64,000 nt of DNA from Terriglobia bacterium (lineage in GTDB: Bacteria; Acidobacteriota; Terriglobia; Terriglobales; Acidobacteriaceae), in assembly GCA_020072845.1 (NCBI GenBank), contig JAIQGF010000001.1, forward strand, positions 124,001-188,000, written 5' to 3'. Under the pieces are notes generated by a model that was given only the letters and a program-made list of their open reading frames with translations, was not told the origin of the DNA and ran no database searches. The position numbers and the translations under genes were made by a program. Shown piece by piece: positions 53,715-62,359 of this stretch (the stretch's first letter is position 1; each line of letters starts with the position of its first letter).

Positions 53715-54035
53715 TCAATCGTTCAGTTCGCCCTCAAGTTCGGTGTCGCCGCCATCGGCCTTGACCTTGGGGACGGATTCTTCTTTCTGAATCTTGCGCA
53801 TGACGTCAATCAGGCGCTCGTAGATCGTGGTCAGGTCGCGATCGGCGAGCGGGCCGCGATTGGCGCGGTGCACGTTTTCGTGGATCACCTTCTCGCGGTC
53901 GGGCTCGTACACCGGCTGGTTGGTGCCGCGCTTCAAACGCCCGATCTCCCGCGCACAGTGGGCGCGCTCATTGAGCAAGTCCACCAGCTTGCGGTCGAGG
54001 TCATCGATTTTCTTGCGCCAATCCGCGATGTCCAT
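53715..54035 (-). CDS. chorismate mutase (AroQ type)
   Basis: A 106-residue helical chorismate mutase making prephenate. The family pattern is clear: DIADWRKKIDDLDRKLVDLLNERAHCAREIG with R7-type and R-x-x-I-x-x-L-D arginine and K/R in the second helix (RLKRGTNQPVYEPDREKVI) and IYERLIDVMRKIQ in the third. It is alone, without prephenate dehydratase or DAHP synthase fused, and lies between trpA and aroF on the same strand. A Lys/Glu/Asp-rich tail follows the domain (VPKVKADGGDTELEGELND). Confidence 0.93.
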   Translation of the reverse strand: MDIADWRKKIDDLDRKLVDLLNERAHCAREIGRLKRGTNQPVYEPDREKVIHENVHRANRGPLADRDLTTIYERLIDVMRKIQKEESVPKVKADGGDTELEGELND

Positions 54036-54076
54036 AAGACAAGCTATCAGCTATCAGCTATCAGCTCTCAGCTAAA
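54036..54076. repeat. agctatcagctatcagctctcag repeat
   Basis: Five degenerate 9-base units lie directly upstream of the chorismate mutase ATG, between it and the trpA stop. The inverse array at 54158-54186 lies inside the trpA 3' end, so the two arms can pair. Confidence 0.8.
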
Positions 54077-54105
54077 CACGTATGACTTTGAGTGCGCGAC
54101 ACCGG

Positions 54106-54936
54106 TCACGGTATCGCGGCAGATCGAGGTTTTCTCGGAGCCGCCGTCGAACCGCCTGATAGCTGAGAGCTGAAAGCTGAGAGCTGCTTTATCAATTCTG
54201 CCACAGCTTGGGGCGCGCTGCCCCGGGACGCAGCATTTTCCACCGCCTGCACGATGGCGCTGCCGACGACGGCGGCGTCGGCAAACTGCGCGACTTCTTG
54301 AACCTGTTCCGCGGTGGAGATGCCGAAACCCACCGCGATGGGCAACTTGGCGTATCGGCGCAGGCGCTTGACCAGCCGGCGCGCGTCGGTGGCGAGCTCC
54401 TGGCGCGTGCCGGTAACGCCGGTGCGCGAGACCGCGTACAGGAAACCGGTGGAAACCTCAGCGATGCTTTTCAGGCGCTGGTCGGTCGAGGTGGGCGCGG
54501 CGAGAAAAATTGTCGCCAGTTCGCGGCGGCGCATGTTGGCCAGATAGTCGTGCGCTTCTTCGACGGGAAGATCGGTCACCAGCGCACCGTCAACCCCGGC
54601 GGCGGCGGCGGTGGCGCAGAAGCGCTCCAGGCCGAAACGGAGAATCGGGTTCAGGTAAGAAAAGATGATCAGGCCGGCGCCTGGTTTTTGCTCGCGCACT
54701 TCGCGGGCAAGCTTCAGCACGTCCCGGAGGGTGGTGCCATTGCGCAGGGCGCGTTCGCAGGCGCGCTGGATCACCGGGCCGTCGGCGACCGGGTCGCTGA
54801 AGGGAACGCCGAGCTCGACGACCTCGGCGCCGGCGTCGATCGCCGCGAGAACGATTTCCTTCGTCGTACCAATGTCCGGGTCGCCGCAGGTGATGTAGGC
54901 GACCAGGCCGGGGCGAGATTTGAAGCTAATTGCCAA
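54106..54936 (-). CDS. trpA: tryptophan synthase alpha chain, C-terminus extended by a repeat
   Basis: A 276-residue TIM barrel that splits indole-glycerol phosphate. Typical parts are [34 protein letters not shown] (catalytic Glu), [18 protein letters not shown] (catalytic Asp), [16 protein letters not shown] and [15 protein letters not shown]. The last 27 codons (from [14 protein letters not shown] to the end) are encoded by agctctcagctttcag repeat units, and are not like other TrpA C-termini, so the original stop has probably been lost. The start overlaps the trpB stop by 11 bases, as usual. Confidence 0.96.
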   Translation of the reverse strand: MAISFKSRPGLVAYITCGDPDIGTTKEIVLAAIDAGAEVVELGVPFSDPVADGPVIQRACERALRNGTTLRDVLKLAREVREQKPGAGLIIFSYLNPILRFGLERFCATAAAAGVDGALVTDLPVEEAHDYLANMRRRELATIFLAAPTSTDQRLKSIAEVSTGFLYAVSRTGVTGTRQELATDARRLVKRLRRYAKLPIAVGFGISTAEQVQEVAQFADAAVVGSAIVQAVENAASRGSAPQAVAELIKQLSAFSSQLSGGSTAAPRKPRSAAIP

Positions 54937-56137
54937 TCGATAGGTTCTCCTGCAGGATTCCCATGTCCTTGTCGCCGCGGCCGGAAATGTTGACGATCAG
55001 GATGTCGGATTTTTTCATCTTCGGCGCGCGTTTCAGACATTCGGCGACGGCGTGCGCTGACTCGAGCGCCGGGATGATGCCCTCGGTGCGCGACAGCAGC
55101 ACGCAGGCTTCCAGCGCCTCTTGGTCGCTGGCGGAGACGTATTCAGCGCGGCCGATGTCCTTGAGCCAGCCGTGCTCGGGGCCGACGCCGGGATAGTCGA
55201 GACCGGCGGAAACGGAGTGCGTGGCGGCGATCTGGCCGGCGTCGTCCTGCAAAACGTAGGAGAACGTGCCCTGCAACACGCCGGGAGAGCCGCCGTGGAA
55301 GCGGGCGGCGTGCTCGCCCAGCTTTTCGCCGCGGCCGCCGGCTTCGACTCCGATCAGGCGCACGCGCTTGTCTTTTTTCTTTATGAACTCATGAAAGATT
55401 CCCATCGCATTCGAGCCGCCGCCGACACAGGCGATGATCGCCGAGGGCAATTTGCCGGTGGCGCGGCGAATTTGCGCGCGCGTTTCGCGGCCGATGATGG
55501 ACTGGAAATCGCGCACCATGGTGGGATAAGGATGCGCGCCGAGCACGCTGCCGAGCAGGTAATGCGTACTGCGGACGTTGGTGACCCAGTCGCGCATGGC
55601 TTCGTTGATGGCGTCTTTCAAGGTACGCGAGCCGGAGTCCACGCCGCGCACCTCCGCGCCCAGCAGCCGCATGCGGAAGACGTTGAGTTCCTGGCGGCGC
55701 ATGTCCTCGGTGCCCATGTAGACGACGCAGTCGAATCCGAACAGCGCGCAGACGGTGGCGGTAGCGACGCCGTGCTGACCGGCCCCGGTTTCGGCGATGA
55801 CGCGGCGCTTGCCCATGCGTTCGGCAAGCAGCGCCTGGCCGATGCAGTTGTTGATCTTGTGCGCACCGGTGTGGAGCAGGTCTTCGCGCTTCAGGTAAAT
55901 GCGCGCGCCGCCAAGTTTTTCCGTCAGGCGGCGGGCGAAGAAGAGCGGCGTGGGACGCCCAGCGTACTGCTTGAGGAGGTAAGCGAGGTCGCGCTGAAAT
56001 TTTTTGTCGCGGCGGGCGCGGTTGTAAGCGGCTTCCAGTTCCTCGAGTGCGGCGACAAGGGTTTCCGGAACGTAGCGTCCGCCGTAGTCGCCGAAGCGTC
56101 CGGGGGTGGGTAGCGCGTGTTTGGCTGATGTGGACAT
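54926..56137 (-). CDS. trpB: tryptophan synthase beta chain
   Basis: A 403-residue PLP enzyme that condenses indole and serine. The PLP lysine is in the motif [18 protein letters not shown]-like [18 protein letters not shown], the glycine-rich phosphate loop is [10 protein letters not shown], and [19 protein letters not shown] carries the catalytic Glu. [19 protein letters not shown] is typical of TrpB1. It overlaps trpA and is followed upstream on the strand by trpF after a 12-base gap wholly made of repeat. Confidence 0.97.
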   Translation of the reverse strand: MSTSAKHALPTPGRFGDYGGRYVPETLVAALEELEAAYNRARRDKKFQRDLAYLLKQYAGRPTPLFFARRLTEKLGGARIYLKREDLLHTGAHKINNCIGQALLAERMGKRRVIAETGAGQHGVATATVCALFGFDCVVYMGTEDMRRQELNVFRMRLLGAEVRGVDSGSRTLKDAINEAMRDWVTNVRSTHYLLGSVLGAHPYPTMVRDFQSIIGRETRAQIRRATGKLPSAIIACVGGGSNAMGIFHEFIKKKDKRVRLIGVEAGGRGEKLGEHAARFHGGSPGVLQGTFSYVLQDDAGQIAATHSVSAGLDYPGVGPEHGWLKDIGRAEYVSASDQEALEACVLLSRTEGIIPALESAHAVAECLKRAPKMKKSDILIVNISGRGDKDMGILQENLSIGN

Positions 56138-56167
56138 GGTGGCTGGCGGTTAGTGGCTGGTGGCCGG
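56134..56167. repeat. tggtggctggcggttagtggc repeat across the trpF stop and trpB start
   Basis: Degenerate tggctggcgg/ttagtggctgg/tggccgg units span the gap between trpF stop and trpB start. The trpF TAA stop (minus strand) comes from gtta in the repeat, and the last residues PPATSH of TrpF are encoded by it. Confidence 0.8.
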
Positions 56168-56869
56168 TGGTGACGCGGCGTCGCGAACGGCAGAAACAAA
56201 AGCGCGAACCTTAGCGTGATCCTTGGCGCCGGGCGAGGCTTCGACGCCGGTGCAGACGTCCACGCCCCAGGGCTGGAGGATGCGCACGGCTTCGGCGACG
56301 TTGGCGGGCGAGAGGCCGCCGGCGAGGATGATTCTCGTGCGCTGCGCGATGCCGGGAACAAAGTCGGTGGCACGCTTCCAGTCGAAGGTGACGCCGGTTC
56401 CGCCGCGCACGAGTTCCGTGCCCTGGCCCATGCATGCGACGCGGAGCACGGCGGAGTCGAGCAAGATGCCGTCAACCGCATCGGAGGAGGCAAAATCGCG
56501 CAGCACGCCTTCCACGCCCGGCATCACGGAGACCGCCTTGAAGACGCGCAGGCGGGCGCGTCCGTCGGCACGGCCGTCACTGCTGCGAAACAGCCGGCGC
56601 GCGAAATCCGCACTCTCGTCGCCGTGGAGCTGAATGACAGTGAGGCCGACCTGGCGCGCGACTCGCTCGATGCGCTCCGCGGATTCGTTGGCGAAGACGC
56701 CGACCTTGTCCACCGGACGCGGCAGGGCGGCGGCGATCTCCTGCGCGGCTTCGGGCGCAATGCGCCGCGGGCTAGCCGCGAAGACGAAGCCGACGGCATC
56801 GGCGCCGGCCTCGACCGCGGCCAAAGCGTCGGCGCGAGTGGTGGTGCCGCAGATTTTGATCCAAGTCAT
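56150..56869 (-). CDS. trpF: phosphoribosylanthranilate isomerase
   Basis: A 239-residue TIM barrel catalysing the third step of the tryptophan branch. The motifs are KICGTTTRADALAAVEAGADAVGFVF (catalytic Cys in K-I-C-G), VIQLHGDESADFAR, DGILLDSA (catalytic Asp) and ILAGGLSPANVAEAV with DVCTGVEASPGAKDHAKV. The C-terminal end PPATSH is encoded by a repeat, so it may be longer than the ancestral form. The gene starts 5 bases after the stop of the unknown insert gene 56874-57374. Confidence 0.96.
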   Translation of the reverse strand: MTWIKICGTTTRADALAAVEAGADAVGFVFAASPRRIAPEAAQEIAAALPRPVDKVGVFANESAERIERVARQVGLTVIQLHGDESADFARRLFRSSDGRADGRARLRVFKAVSVMPGVEGVLRDFASSDAVDGILLDSAVLRVACMGQGTELVRGGTGVTFDWKRATDFVPGIAQRTRIILAGGLSPANVAEAVRILQPWGVDVCTGVEASPGAKDHAKVRAFVSAVRDAASPPATSH

Positions 56870-56873
56870 GATT

Positions 56874-57374
56874 TCAGCGCGCCAAGTCCGGTTTAGTCAC
56901 GGCGGTAAATCGGTCCGCGAGATCATAAAAAGATCCACCGAACCGCTCCGCCGGCACAGCGACGCGGGCATCAAGCGTGTCGGCGCTATCCTGCTCCACT
57001 TCGATGACTCCGATACGACCCATACCCTGTGGTGCGTCTAACATGCTCCTCCCCACCGGAGTCGGTTCTTCATGTGGCCGGCTCACCACGACCAGCCACC
57101 GATGGCTTGCGGGCATTGCAAAGAGGCGCTGCAAATGTGTCCGCGTTGCACCCGCCGCACTCTTGAACTCGAATACGTGTACGTCACCCGCACCCGCCCG
57201 ATCGATGGCGAGCATATCTACTCTATTAGGGTGAGACGGCCAGGGCGCGTCGAAGTAGATGTTGGGCACAACGAGCCGTTGAAGCATAAGGCGCGCGACG
57301 GCATCTCGTGCCCGCAACTCCATCCTTCGACCGGAAATCCGCGCTGGCTGGCGTGTCGTCTGTCGTGTTCTCAT
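56874..57374 (-). CDS. PD-(D/E)xK-like protein in the trp operon
   Basis: A 166-residue protein not assigned to a known family. An N-terminal Arg-rich stretch is followed by a helix (ARDAVARLMLQRLVVP). Then comes DAPWPSHPNRVDMLAIDR and HVFEFKSAAG, giving D53, E69 and K71 in the arrangement D-x15-E-x-K that marks PD-(D/E)xK nuclease folds. The rest reads RWLVVVSRPHEEP. So a nuclease or nuclease-like regulator is possible. Its ATG overlaps the stop of the preceding gene (ATGA), and trpF begins 5 bases after its stop, so it is translated with the tryptophan genes. Confidence 0.65.
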   Translation of the reverse strand: MRTRQTTRQPARISGRRMELRARDAVARLMLQRLVVPNIYFDAPWPSHPNRVDMLAIDRAGAGDVHVFEFKSAAGATRTHLQRLFAMPASHRWLVVVSRPHEEPTPVGRSMLDAPQGMGRIGVIEVEQDSADTLDARVAVPAERFGGSFYDLADRFTAVTKPDLAR

Positions 57375-57817
57375 GGCTCCCCCAAGTTCGAGGCCCGCGC
57401 AAGATCAGGAAAGGTCCTGAAAACCCACCTGACAAACCGCTCCGCGTGGAGCGCCGCTTTCTTAATGTGCTGCTCTTGGTCAGTGCGTTGATCGTCGTAC
57501 ACGAGGTTCGTTTTGTTTTCCACTAACCATGCATAATGCGACACGCCAGCATCGTCCACGTGCATTTCCGAGCACAACCGCATCAATTCGCGTACGCTTT
57601 CTCGATGGTTCGGGTCACTTCCGCGTCTCGCTCGCTGGAAAACGAGAAGAGCATCTGCCATCGAGATACCCGTATGCACTGCAAGAAGTGGAATGGCGGT
57701 TGCGTACGCCCCACCACCAGAATACTCTGGATCGCCGCCTATTAATTGCATTGTCAAATAGAATGCATCGGCGCGCGTCAAGTGATGAACATAGTTCTCT
57801 TTGTTGACCAGCTTCAC
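57371..57817 (-). CDS. hypothetical protein coupled to trpC (148 residues, GTG start)
   Basis: A soluble protein of 148 residues, not recognised. It is helical, with ENYVHHLTRADAFYLTMQLI, GISMADALLVFQRARRG and a C-terminal QHIKKAALHAERFVRWVFRTF. GTG 57817 overlaps the trpC TGA stop (GTGA), and its own stop overlaps the next start (ATGA), so the set is tightly coupled. The DNA is visibly lower in GC than trpC and trpF, with more AT-ending codons, suggesting the two genes were inserted as a unit. A pair with the PD-(D/E)xK-like protein may act as toxin and antitoxin or as a small defence module, but no direct evidence shows this. Confidence 0.65.
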   Translation of the reverse strand: MKLVNKENYVHHLTRADAFYLTMQLIGGDPEYSGGGAYATAIPLLAVHTGISMADALLVFQRARRGSDPNHRESVRELMRLCSEMHVDDAGVSHYAWLVENKTNLVYDDQRTDQEQHIKKAALHAERFVRWVFRTFPDLARASNLGEP

Positions 57818-58623
57818 GCGTTTTCAAACGCCTCCCGCCCGCGTCGAATAAGCTCCTGCAGCGCCTGACCGGGAAATTCGGCGCGCATGAGCGACTCGCC
57901 AATCAGGAAGGCTTCATAGCCGGCGTCGCGCAGGCGGCGAATGTCGGCGCCGGACTGCAGGCCGCTTTCCGCCACCTTGAGCACGCCGGGAGGAATGTTG
58001 CGGCCCAGGCGCACGGCGGTATTCAGATCCACCTGGAAGGTGCGCAGGTCGCGATTGTTGACGCCGATGATGTCGCAGCCGAGATCCAGGGCGCGTCCGA
58101 GTTCATTTTCGTCGTGCACTTCGCAGAGCACATCGAGGGAGAACTCGCGGGCGACGGCGTGCAGGCGGCGGAGTTCGGCAGGGTCGAGCGCGGCCACAAT
58201 CAGGAGAACGGCGTCGGCGTGATTGGCGCGCGATTCCAGCAACTGGAACTCGTCCACGATGAAGTCCTTGCGCAGGCAGGGCAATTCAGCGGCGGCAGAG
58301 GCCTCGCACAGGTTCGCGAGGGAGCCCTGGAAATACTCTTCGTCGGTCAAGACGGAAAGTGCGGCGGCGCCGGCGGCCTCGAGTTGCGAGGCGAGGCCGG
58401 CGACATGAAAGCTGCCGCGGATGACGCCGCAGGAGGGCGACGCTTTTTTCAGCTCAGCAATGACAGCGGGACCTTCGGCGGAGACGCGACGCAGGGCGGC
58501 AGCAAATCCGCGCGGGACGTGCTCCGCAGCGCGCTTGGCGAGTTCGGCGCGATTAGCCAGCGGCTGGTTGTTGGCCACGCGCCGGCGGGCCGCGGCTACG
58601 ATCTGGTCCAGAGTCGTGGGCAT
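57814..58623 (-). CDS. trpC: indole-3-glycerol-phosphate synthase
   Basis: A 269-residue TIM barrel forming indole-glycerol phosphate. Motifs: VIAELKKASPSCGVIR (catalytic Lys; PSxG), ALSVLTDEEYFQGSL, LRKDFIVDEFQLLESRANHADAVLLI, EVHDENELGRAL, IIGVNNRDLRTFQVDL and VAESGLQSGADIRRLRDAGYEAFLIGE. It is the first gene of the operon, but trpE, trpG and trpD are not in the window. Its stop overlaps the GTG start of an unknown gene, which is unusual for trpC-trpF. Confidence 0.97.
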   Translation of the reverse strand: MPTTLDQIVAAARRRVANNQPLANRAELAKRAAEHVPRGFAAALRRVSAEGPAVIAELKKASPSCGVIRGSFHVAGLASQLEAAGAAALSVLTDEEYFQGSLANLCEASAAAELPCLRKDFIVDEFQLLESRANHADAVLLIVAALDPAELRRLHAVAREFSLDVLCEVHDENELGRALDLGCDIIGVNNRDLRTFQVDLNTAVRLGRNIPPGVLKVAESGLQSGADIRRLRDAGYEAFLIGESLMRAEFPGQALQELIRRGREAFENA

Positions 58624-58663
58624 GGCGAAGCTTTGATTATAGAGGGGAAACGGCGTTGGGGCG

Positions 58664-58697
58664 GTAGTTAGATCACCCGATCACCCGATCACCCGAT
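58664..58697. repeat. tagatcacccgatcacccgatcacc repeat
   Basis: Three and a half units of atcacccg lie between the trpC start and the cytochrome gene stop. Similar units are at 45288-45313. Confidence 0.75.
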
Positions 58698-58701
58698 GTG
58701 T

Positions 58702-59256
58702 TCAGTGGTCGTGCTGGTGTGCGCCGCCGCCGGTCGGCGCCTGCATCTGCATGGTCCCACCGAGTTCCTGCTGTACGGAGGCGGGCAGCTTGTCGGCGTT
58801 TTTCAGCAGGAGGCTGACCTGCCACATCTGAGTTTCCGACAGCGATTGGCTGAAAGCAGGCATGCCGGTGAGACGGATGCCGTTGGACACTTTCCAGTAA
58901 GTCTCGCCTGCGGGGTCGTCGGTGACGCCGTGGCCTTTGAACAGTTGCGGCGGCTTGGGATATTCGCCCTTGGCGATTGGGGGTTCGGGCGCGCCGGGCA
59001 GGCCATGGCAGACGGCGCAATGCAACTTGTAGATCAACGCACCAGTCGTATAAGCGGCATCGTCGGCCTGGATGGGGGCGTTCTTGGGCGCCTGCTTTTC
59101 GATGTGCGCCTCCAGCGCCATGTTGGCCAGCTTTTTCTCGAAGGGCATGGCCTGGGCGGAGGTGGCGACCGGAGCGTAGCCGCCGGCAAAGTAGATGTAG
59201 GCGCCGGCGGCGATGCAGACCAGTGTGACGATGATGCCGAGAATGAAGCCTTTCAT
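58702..59256 (-). CDS. membrane-anchored monohaem cytochrome c
   Basis: A 184-residue protein with an N-terminal membrane anchor (FILGIIVTLVCIAAGAYIYFA) and one class I cytochrome c domain: C-A-V-C-H near residue 85 (LHCAVCHGLPG), with the distal Met probably in TGMPAFSQSL. A C-terminal Gln/Gly/His-rich tail (GGGAHQHDH) is peculiar and might bind metal. The role could be electron transfer to a terminal oxidase or other periplasmic enzyme; no oxidase is adjacent. It lies just upstream of the trp block on the same strand. Confidence 0.93.
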   Translation of the reverse strand: MKGFILGIIVTLVCIAAGAYIYFAGGYAPVATSAQAMPFEKKLANMALEAHIEKQAPKNAPIQADDAAYTTGALIYKLHCAVCHGLPGAPEPPIAKGEYPKPPQLFKGHGVTDDPAGETYWKVSNGIRLTGMPAFSQSLSETQMWQVSLLLKNADKLPASVQQELGGTMQMQAPTGGGAHQHDH

Positions 59257-59286
59257 GTGTCCTCGCTTCGCGAGCGTTCATGGTCG

Positions 59287-59311
59287 CCCGGTACTCAGGT
59301 ACTCGGTACTA
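59287..59311. repeat. ggtactcaggtactcggtacta repeat
   Basis: Three units of ggtactcag, ending inside the minus-strand stop codon of the next gene (TAG read from ggtacta). Same family as 11236-11335 and 31492-31580. Confidence 0.75.
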
Positions 59312-60085
59312 TTTCTTCTTCTTCACAAACCGGTAGCCGATGATCACTTTCAGGATCAGGCGGTCGGTGGAGCGCGTGGTGCCCACACCGGCGCCGGCGT
59401 TGAATTCCCAGTTGGGGGACAGATTCAGATCCACCGCCGGAAAAATCTGTTGCTCCTGCTCGGCGAGCGGATCGAAATTTCCGATCGGGCCGAGCGAGCC
59501 ATAGTATTCCACCCCAACGGCGACTTTCTTGGTCAGGTCATAACTGACCTTCACGTTGGGCGAGAAATCGAACCCCTTATCGGCATTGGCGCCGACCAGC
59601 GCTTTCCCCACCGTGGGATTGAAGGCAAGGTACCAAGGCCCGATTTTCTTGTCCACGATGGGGCGCAGTTCCAGCGTCCATGTATCCGCGGAAAAGATAC
59701 GCCGCTGCCAGCCAAACTCGCTGGACAAGCTGACGCCGACCGGCCAGTGCCATTTTTCGGGCGCGCGCACCCGCGGCCGGATATGCGAGCCGACATACTC
59801 CCAACCGTAACCGGAATGTGCGTAGGTGAAAATGTAGAACCCGGTTTCGAACCAGTCGTTCCAGCCGTGAGTGATTTCGAAGGTCTCGTGCCACGAGTGG
59901 TCGGTAGGACGCAGCCCGTTCTGCGACCCGTGGCCGGAGGGCGTGAAATTGGTGTGGGTCTCGAACATGGTGGCGCCGGGCTCGACGGTGTCGGAAGCGT
60001 AGACCTGGATTTCGTAATTGTCCTGCGCCAGCGCGGGAAGGCCGAGGCACAGCGCGGCAACCAGGACGAGTAGGAGTCGGCTCAT
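59309..60085 (-). CDS. small outer-membrane beta-barrel protein
   Basis: A 258-residue exported protein. The signal peptide (SRLLLVLVAALCLGLPALAQ) is followed by Tyr/Trp/Gly-rich alternating strands (YEIQVYASDTV, ETGFYIFTYAH, GVSLSSEFGWQRRIF, LELRPIVDKKIGPWYLAFNP, VGVEYYGSLG, LKVIIGYRFVKKKK), about 10-12 of them, which is the pattern of a small barrel. Function unknown; it resembles uncharacterised acidobacterial surface proteins. The stop codon is provided by a repeat (ggtactcag family). It precedes the cytochrome c gene on the same strand, so they may be one unit. Confidence 0.8.
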   Translation of the reverse strand: MSRLLLVLVAALCLGLPALAQDNYEIQVYASDTVEPGATMFETHTNFTPSGHGSQNGLRPTDHSWHETFEITHGWNDWFETGFYIFTYAHSGYGWEYVGSHIRPRVRAPEKWHWPVGVSLSSEFGWQRRIFSADTWTLELRPIVDKKIGPWYLAFNPTVGKALVGANADKGFDFSPNVKVSYDLTKKVAVGVEYYGSLGPIGNFDPLAEQEQQIFPAVDLNLSPNWEFNAGAGVGTTRSTDRLILKVIIGYRFVKKKK

Positions 60086-60124
60086 GTTCGTTGGATTCGA
60101 TGTGAACCAACCGGCCAGGTTGCC

Positions 60125-60607
60125 CTATTTTGCCAGTGGACGCCAGTAAGTGGTCATCAGCTCGCGTGCCCAAGCCGGCTCGCGCACCGGGCCACGCGGG
60201 CCGAAGGTCAGCATGTAGGGCTTGATGTCGAGCACCGGCGTGCCGTCAATGGCGTCGAGGTCTTCCACCGTGATGGTGAGTCCCGCGACGGAAACGAGGC
60301 GGCACACGGTCGAGCCGATGCGGCTGGGACGCATGCGGGCACGCTGGGCGAAGATGCCGACGTCGGGCCAGTCCGGGCGATTGCGCGGGTGGCGCGTGGT
60401 GTAAACGATCCGGGACTCGTCAAGTTGGTGGAAGTAGAAAAGGATTTCGACGTGCGAGAACTCGTCGAGGCCCTTGAGCGATTCGGGCGTGAAGCGCGCC
60501 GGGTCGAGTTCGATGCGCGCGGTCAGTCCGCCGAAGACTTCATCGAGCGGCTCGCGGATAGCACTGCGCACAACGCCTATGGGAGTGAGCGTTACGGGGG
60601 AGGACAT
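60125..60607 (-). CDS. trmO: tRNA t6A37 N6-methyltransferase TrmO-like
   Basis: A 160-residue protein of the TrmO/YaeB family, which methylates N6-threonylcarbamoyl-adenosine at position 37 of tRNA. The start SSPVTLTPIGVVRSAIREP is typical, followed by LDEFSHVEILFYFHQLDES, the proline-arginine loop and GIFAQRARMRPSRIGSTVC (R-x-x-x-R-P-N/S-x-I-G), and LDAIDGTPVLDIKPYM. The start is at 60607 (Met 6 of the longest frame). It is followed downstream on the strand by the small barrel gene. Confidence 0.95.
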   Translation of the reverse strand: MSSPVTLTPIGVVRSAIREPLDEVFGGLTARIELDPARFTPESLKGLDEFSHVEILFYFHQLDESRIVYTTRHPRNRPDWPDVGIFAQRARMRPSRIGSTVCRLVSVAGLTITVEDLDAIDGTPVLDIKPYMLTFGPRGPVREPAWARELMTTYWRPLAK

Positions 60608-60627
60608 GGTCGAATTGTACAAAAGCT

Positions 60628-60785
60628 GAACCGCGAAGGCCGCGAAGGACGCTAAGGCTTCTCGTTTGATGATTTTCCCTTTCCGTACTTGGCGTCCTCT
60701 GCGGTTTTGCTTTTCGCTGCTTGAGACGGACAGGTCTGGTTCGGTGCTCCGGACTCGGGACTCGCAACTAAGGACTCATCGCCGC
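60628..60785. repeat. three short repeat clusters in the TrmO-permease gap
   Basis: ccgcgaaggccgcgaagg at 60630-60656, tggcgtcctctgcgg at about 60690-60705 (the inverse of the gaggacgcagagg unit used at the purB 3' end), and ggtgctccggactcgggactcgc at about 60738-60781. The divergent gap of about 290 bases to the permease gene contains no coding pattern. Confidence 0.6.
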
Positions 60786-60900
60786 ATGCCCGGCGCGGCC
60801 GCCGCCTTCGCCTTGACGCTGTCGGCCATGTGCGGATAACCTCCGGCCACGATTATAAGGATGACCGGGGTCTCGTTCGCCTCCTGGAAAATTGAACCCT

Positions 60901-62334
60901 ATGCCTGCCGAAGCTCCGGCGCAGACCGCAAAGCAGGAACCCACCGGCCTGGTACGCGGGCTTTCGGCGTGGGATGGCGTGTTGCTGGTGATCGGCGGCG
61001 TGATCGGCAGCGCCATCTTCCTGGTGCCGAAGGACGTGGCCACAGCGCTGCCTTCACCTCCGCTGTTTCTCGGCGTGTGGGTGGCCGGCGGAGCGCTGGC
61101 GCTGATGGGAGCGCTGGTGTTTGCCGAACTGGGCACGATGTTCCCCGAAGCCGGCGGGCAATACGTCTACCTGCGCGAAGCCTATGGCGATTTCGCGGCG
61201 TTCCTCTATGGCTGGCTCATGTTTGTCGCCGGCAATGGCGGCGGCATCGCCACTATCGCGGTGGCGTTCGCGGTCTATCTCGGGAAAGTGGTGCGGCCGC
61301 TGGAAGCGACTGTGGCGGTGCTGTCTTTGCCCGGACTGGGCTGGAAGTCCGGCCACGTGGTGCAGACGGCATGGAACCTGACCCGCGGCGACCTGGTGGC
61401 GGTGGCGGCGATTGTGTTGCTGACCTTCATCAACGTGCGCGGCCTGCGTCCCGCGGTGCTGTTGCAGAACGTGACCACGTGGATGAAGTACGTGGCGATT
61501 GCGGCGTTCATCGTGTTCGGCTTTGCGATGGGCAGAGGCTCCTGGTCGCATTTCAACATGGGCGGCGTGCGGGAAGCGCTGGCCCCCGGTCTCAGCCCGT
61601 TCATGGCGGCGATGGGCGTGGCGTTTATCGCCGTGTTCTGGGCCTACGAAGGCTGGGTGTACGTGGCGTGGGTAGCGGGCGAAGTGCGCGAACCGGAGCG
61701 CAACGTGCCGCGCGCGCTGATCATGGGTGTGCTGGCCGTCATCCTGATTTATTGCGCAATCAACGCTGCCTACCTGTACGCCCTGCCGGTGACGGCAATC
61801 GCGAAACAGGACGCGATCGGCCAGGCGGCGGCGCAGGTCTTGTTCTCGCCGGTGGCGGCGTACTGGATCACGGTGGTGATCGCGATTGCGTGCTTCAGCG
61901 CGACCTCGAGCAATGTCCTGGCGGGGGCGCGGATTTCCTACGCCATGGCGCACGACGGGCTGTTCTTTCACCGCATGGGCAATGTTCATCCGCAGCACCG
62001 GACGCCGGCGTTCGCGCTGATGGCGCAGGGCGCGCTGGCGTGCGTGTTCGCGCTGTCAGGCACCTACGATCAGCTGTTCACCTACACGGAGTTCGGGATG
62101 ATCCTGTCGTACGTGGCGACGGTGGGCGCGCTGTTCGTGTTGCGCCGCAAGCGTCCCGACACGCTGCGGCCCTACCGCTGCTGGGGTTATCCGTGGATGC
62201 CGGCGGTGTACGTGGTGCTGATCGCCGGATGGCTGGCGAACACGACCTTCGAGCGGCCCAGGGAAGCGGTGTCATGCCTGGTACTCTCGGCAATCGGGCT
62301 GCCGGGGTATTTGTATTGGAAGAAAAGCTTTTAG
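60901..62334 (+). CDS. APC-family amino acid permease
   Basis: A 477-residue membrane transporter with 12 hydrophobic segments. The first contains the APC signature (GVLLVIGGVIGSAIFLVP with G-S-A-I/G-x-G-I), followed by GALVFAELGTMFPEAGGQYVYLREAYGD, MKYVAIAAFIVFGF and NVPRALIMGVLAVILIYCAINA. ATG 60901 starts the frame; an in-frame TTG is at 60892. Substrate unknown but likely an amino acid or amine. The last codons KKSF and TAG lie within an agcttttagctctt repeat. Confidence 0.94.
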   Translation: MPAEAPAQTAKQEPTGLVRGLSAWDGVLLVIGGVIGSAIFLVPKDVATALPSPPLFLGVWVAGGALALMGALVFAELGTMFPEAGGQYVYLREAYGDFAAFLYGWLMFVAGNGGGIATIAVAFAVYLGKVVRPLEATVAVLSLPGLGWKSGHVVQTAWNLTRGDLVAVAAIVLLTFINVRGLRPAVLLQNVTTWMKYVAIAAFIVFGFAMGRGSWSHFNMGGVREALAPGLSPFMAAMGVAFIAVFWAYEGWVYVAWVAGEVREPERNVPRALIMGVLAVILIYCAINAAYLYALPVTAIAKQDAIGQAAAQVLFSPVAAYWITVVIAIACFSATSSNVLAGARISYAMAHDGLFFHRMGNVHPQHRTPAFALMAQGALACVFALSGTYDQLFTYTEFGMILSYVATVGALFVLRRKRPDTLRPYRCWGYPWMPAVYVVLIAGWLANTTFERPREAVSCLVLSAIGLPGYLYWKKSF

Positions 62335-62358
62335 CTCTTAAGCTTTTAGCTCTTGGCT
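62324..62358. repeat. aagcttttagctctt tandem repeat
   Basis: Two and a half copies of agcttttagctctta. The permease stop TAG is its first unit, and the IS1595-type transposase remnant begins directly after it at about 62360. So it sits at an insertion or deletion breakpoint. Confidence 0.8.
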
Positions 62359-62359
62359 C

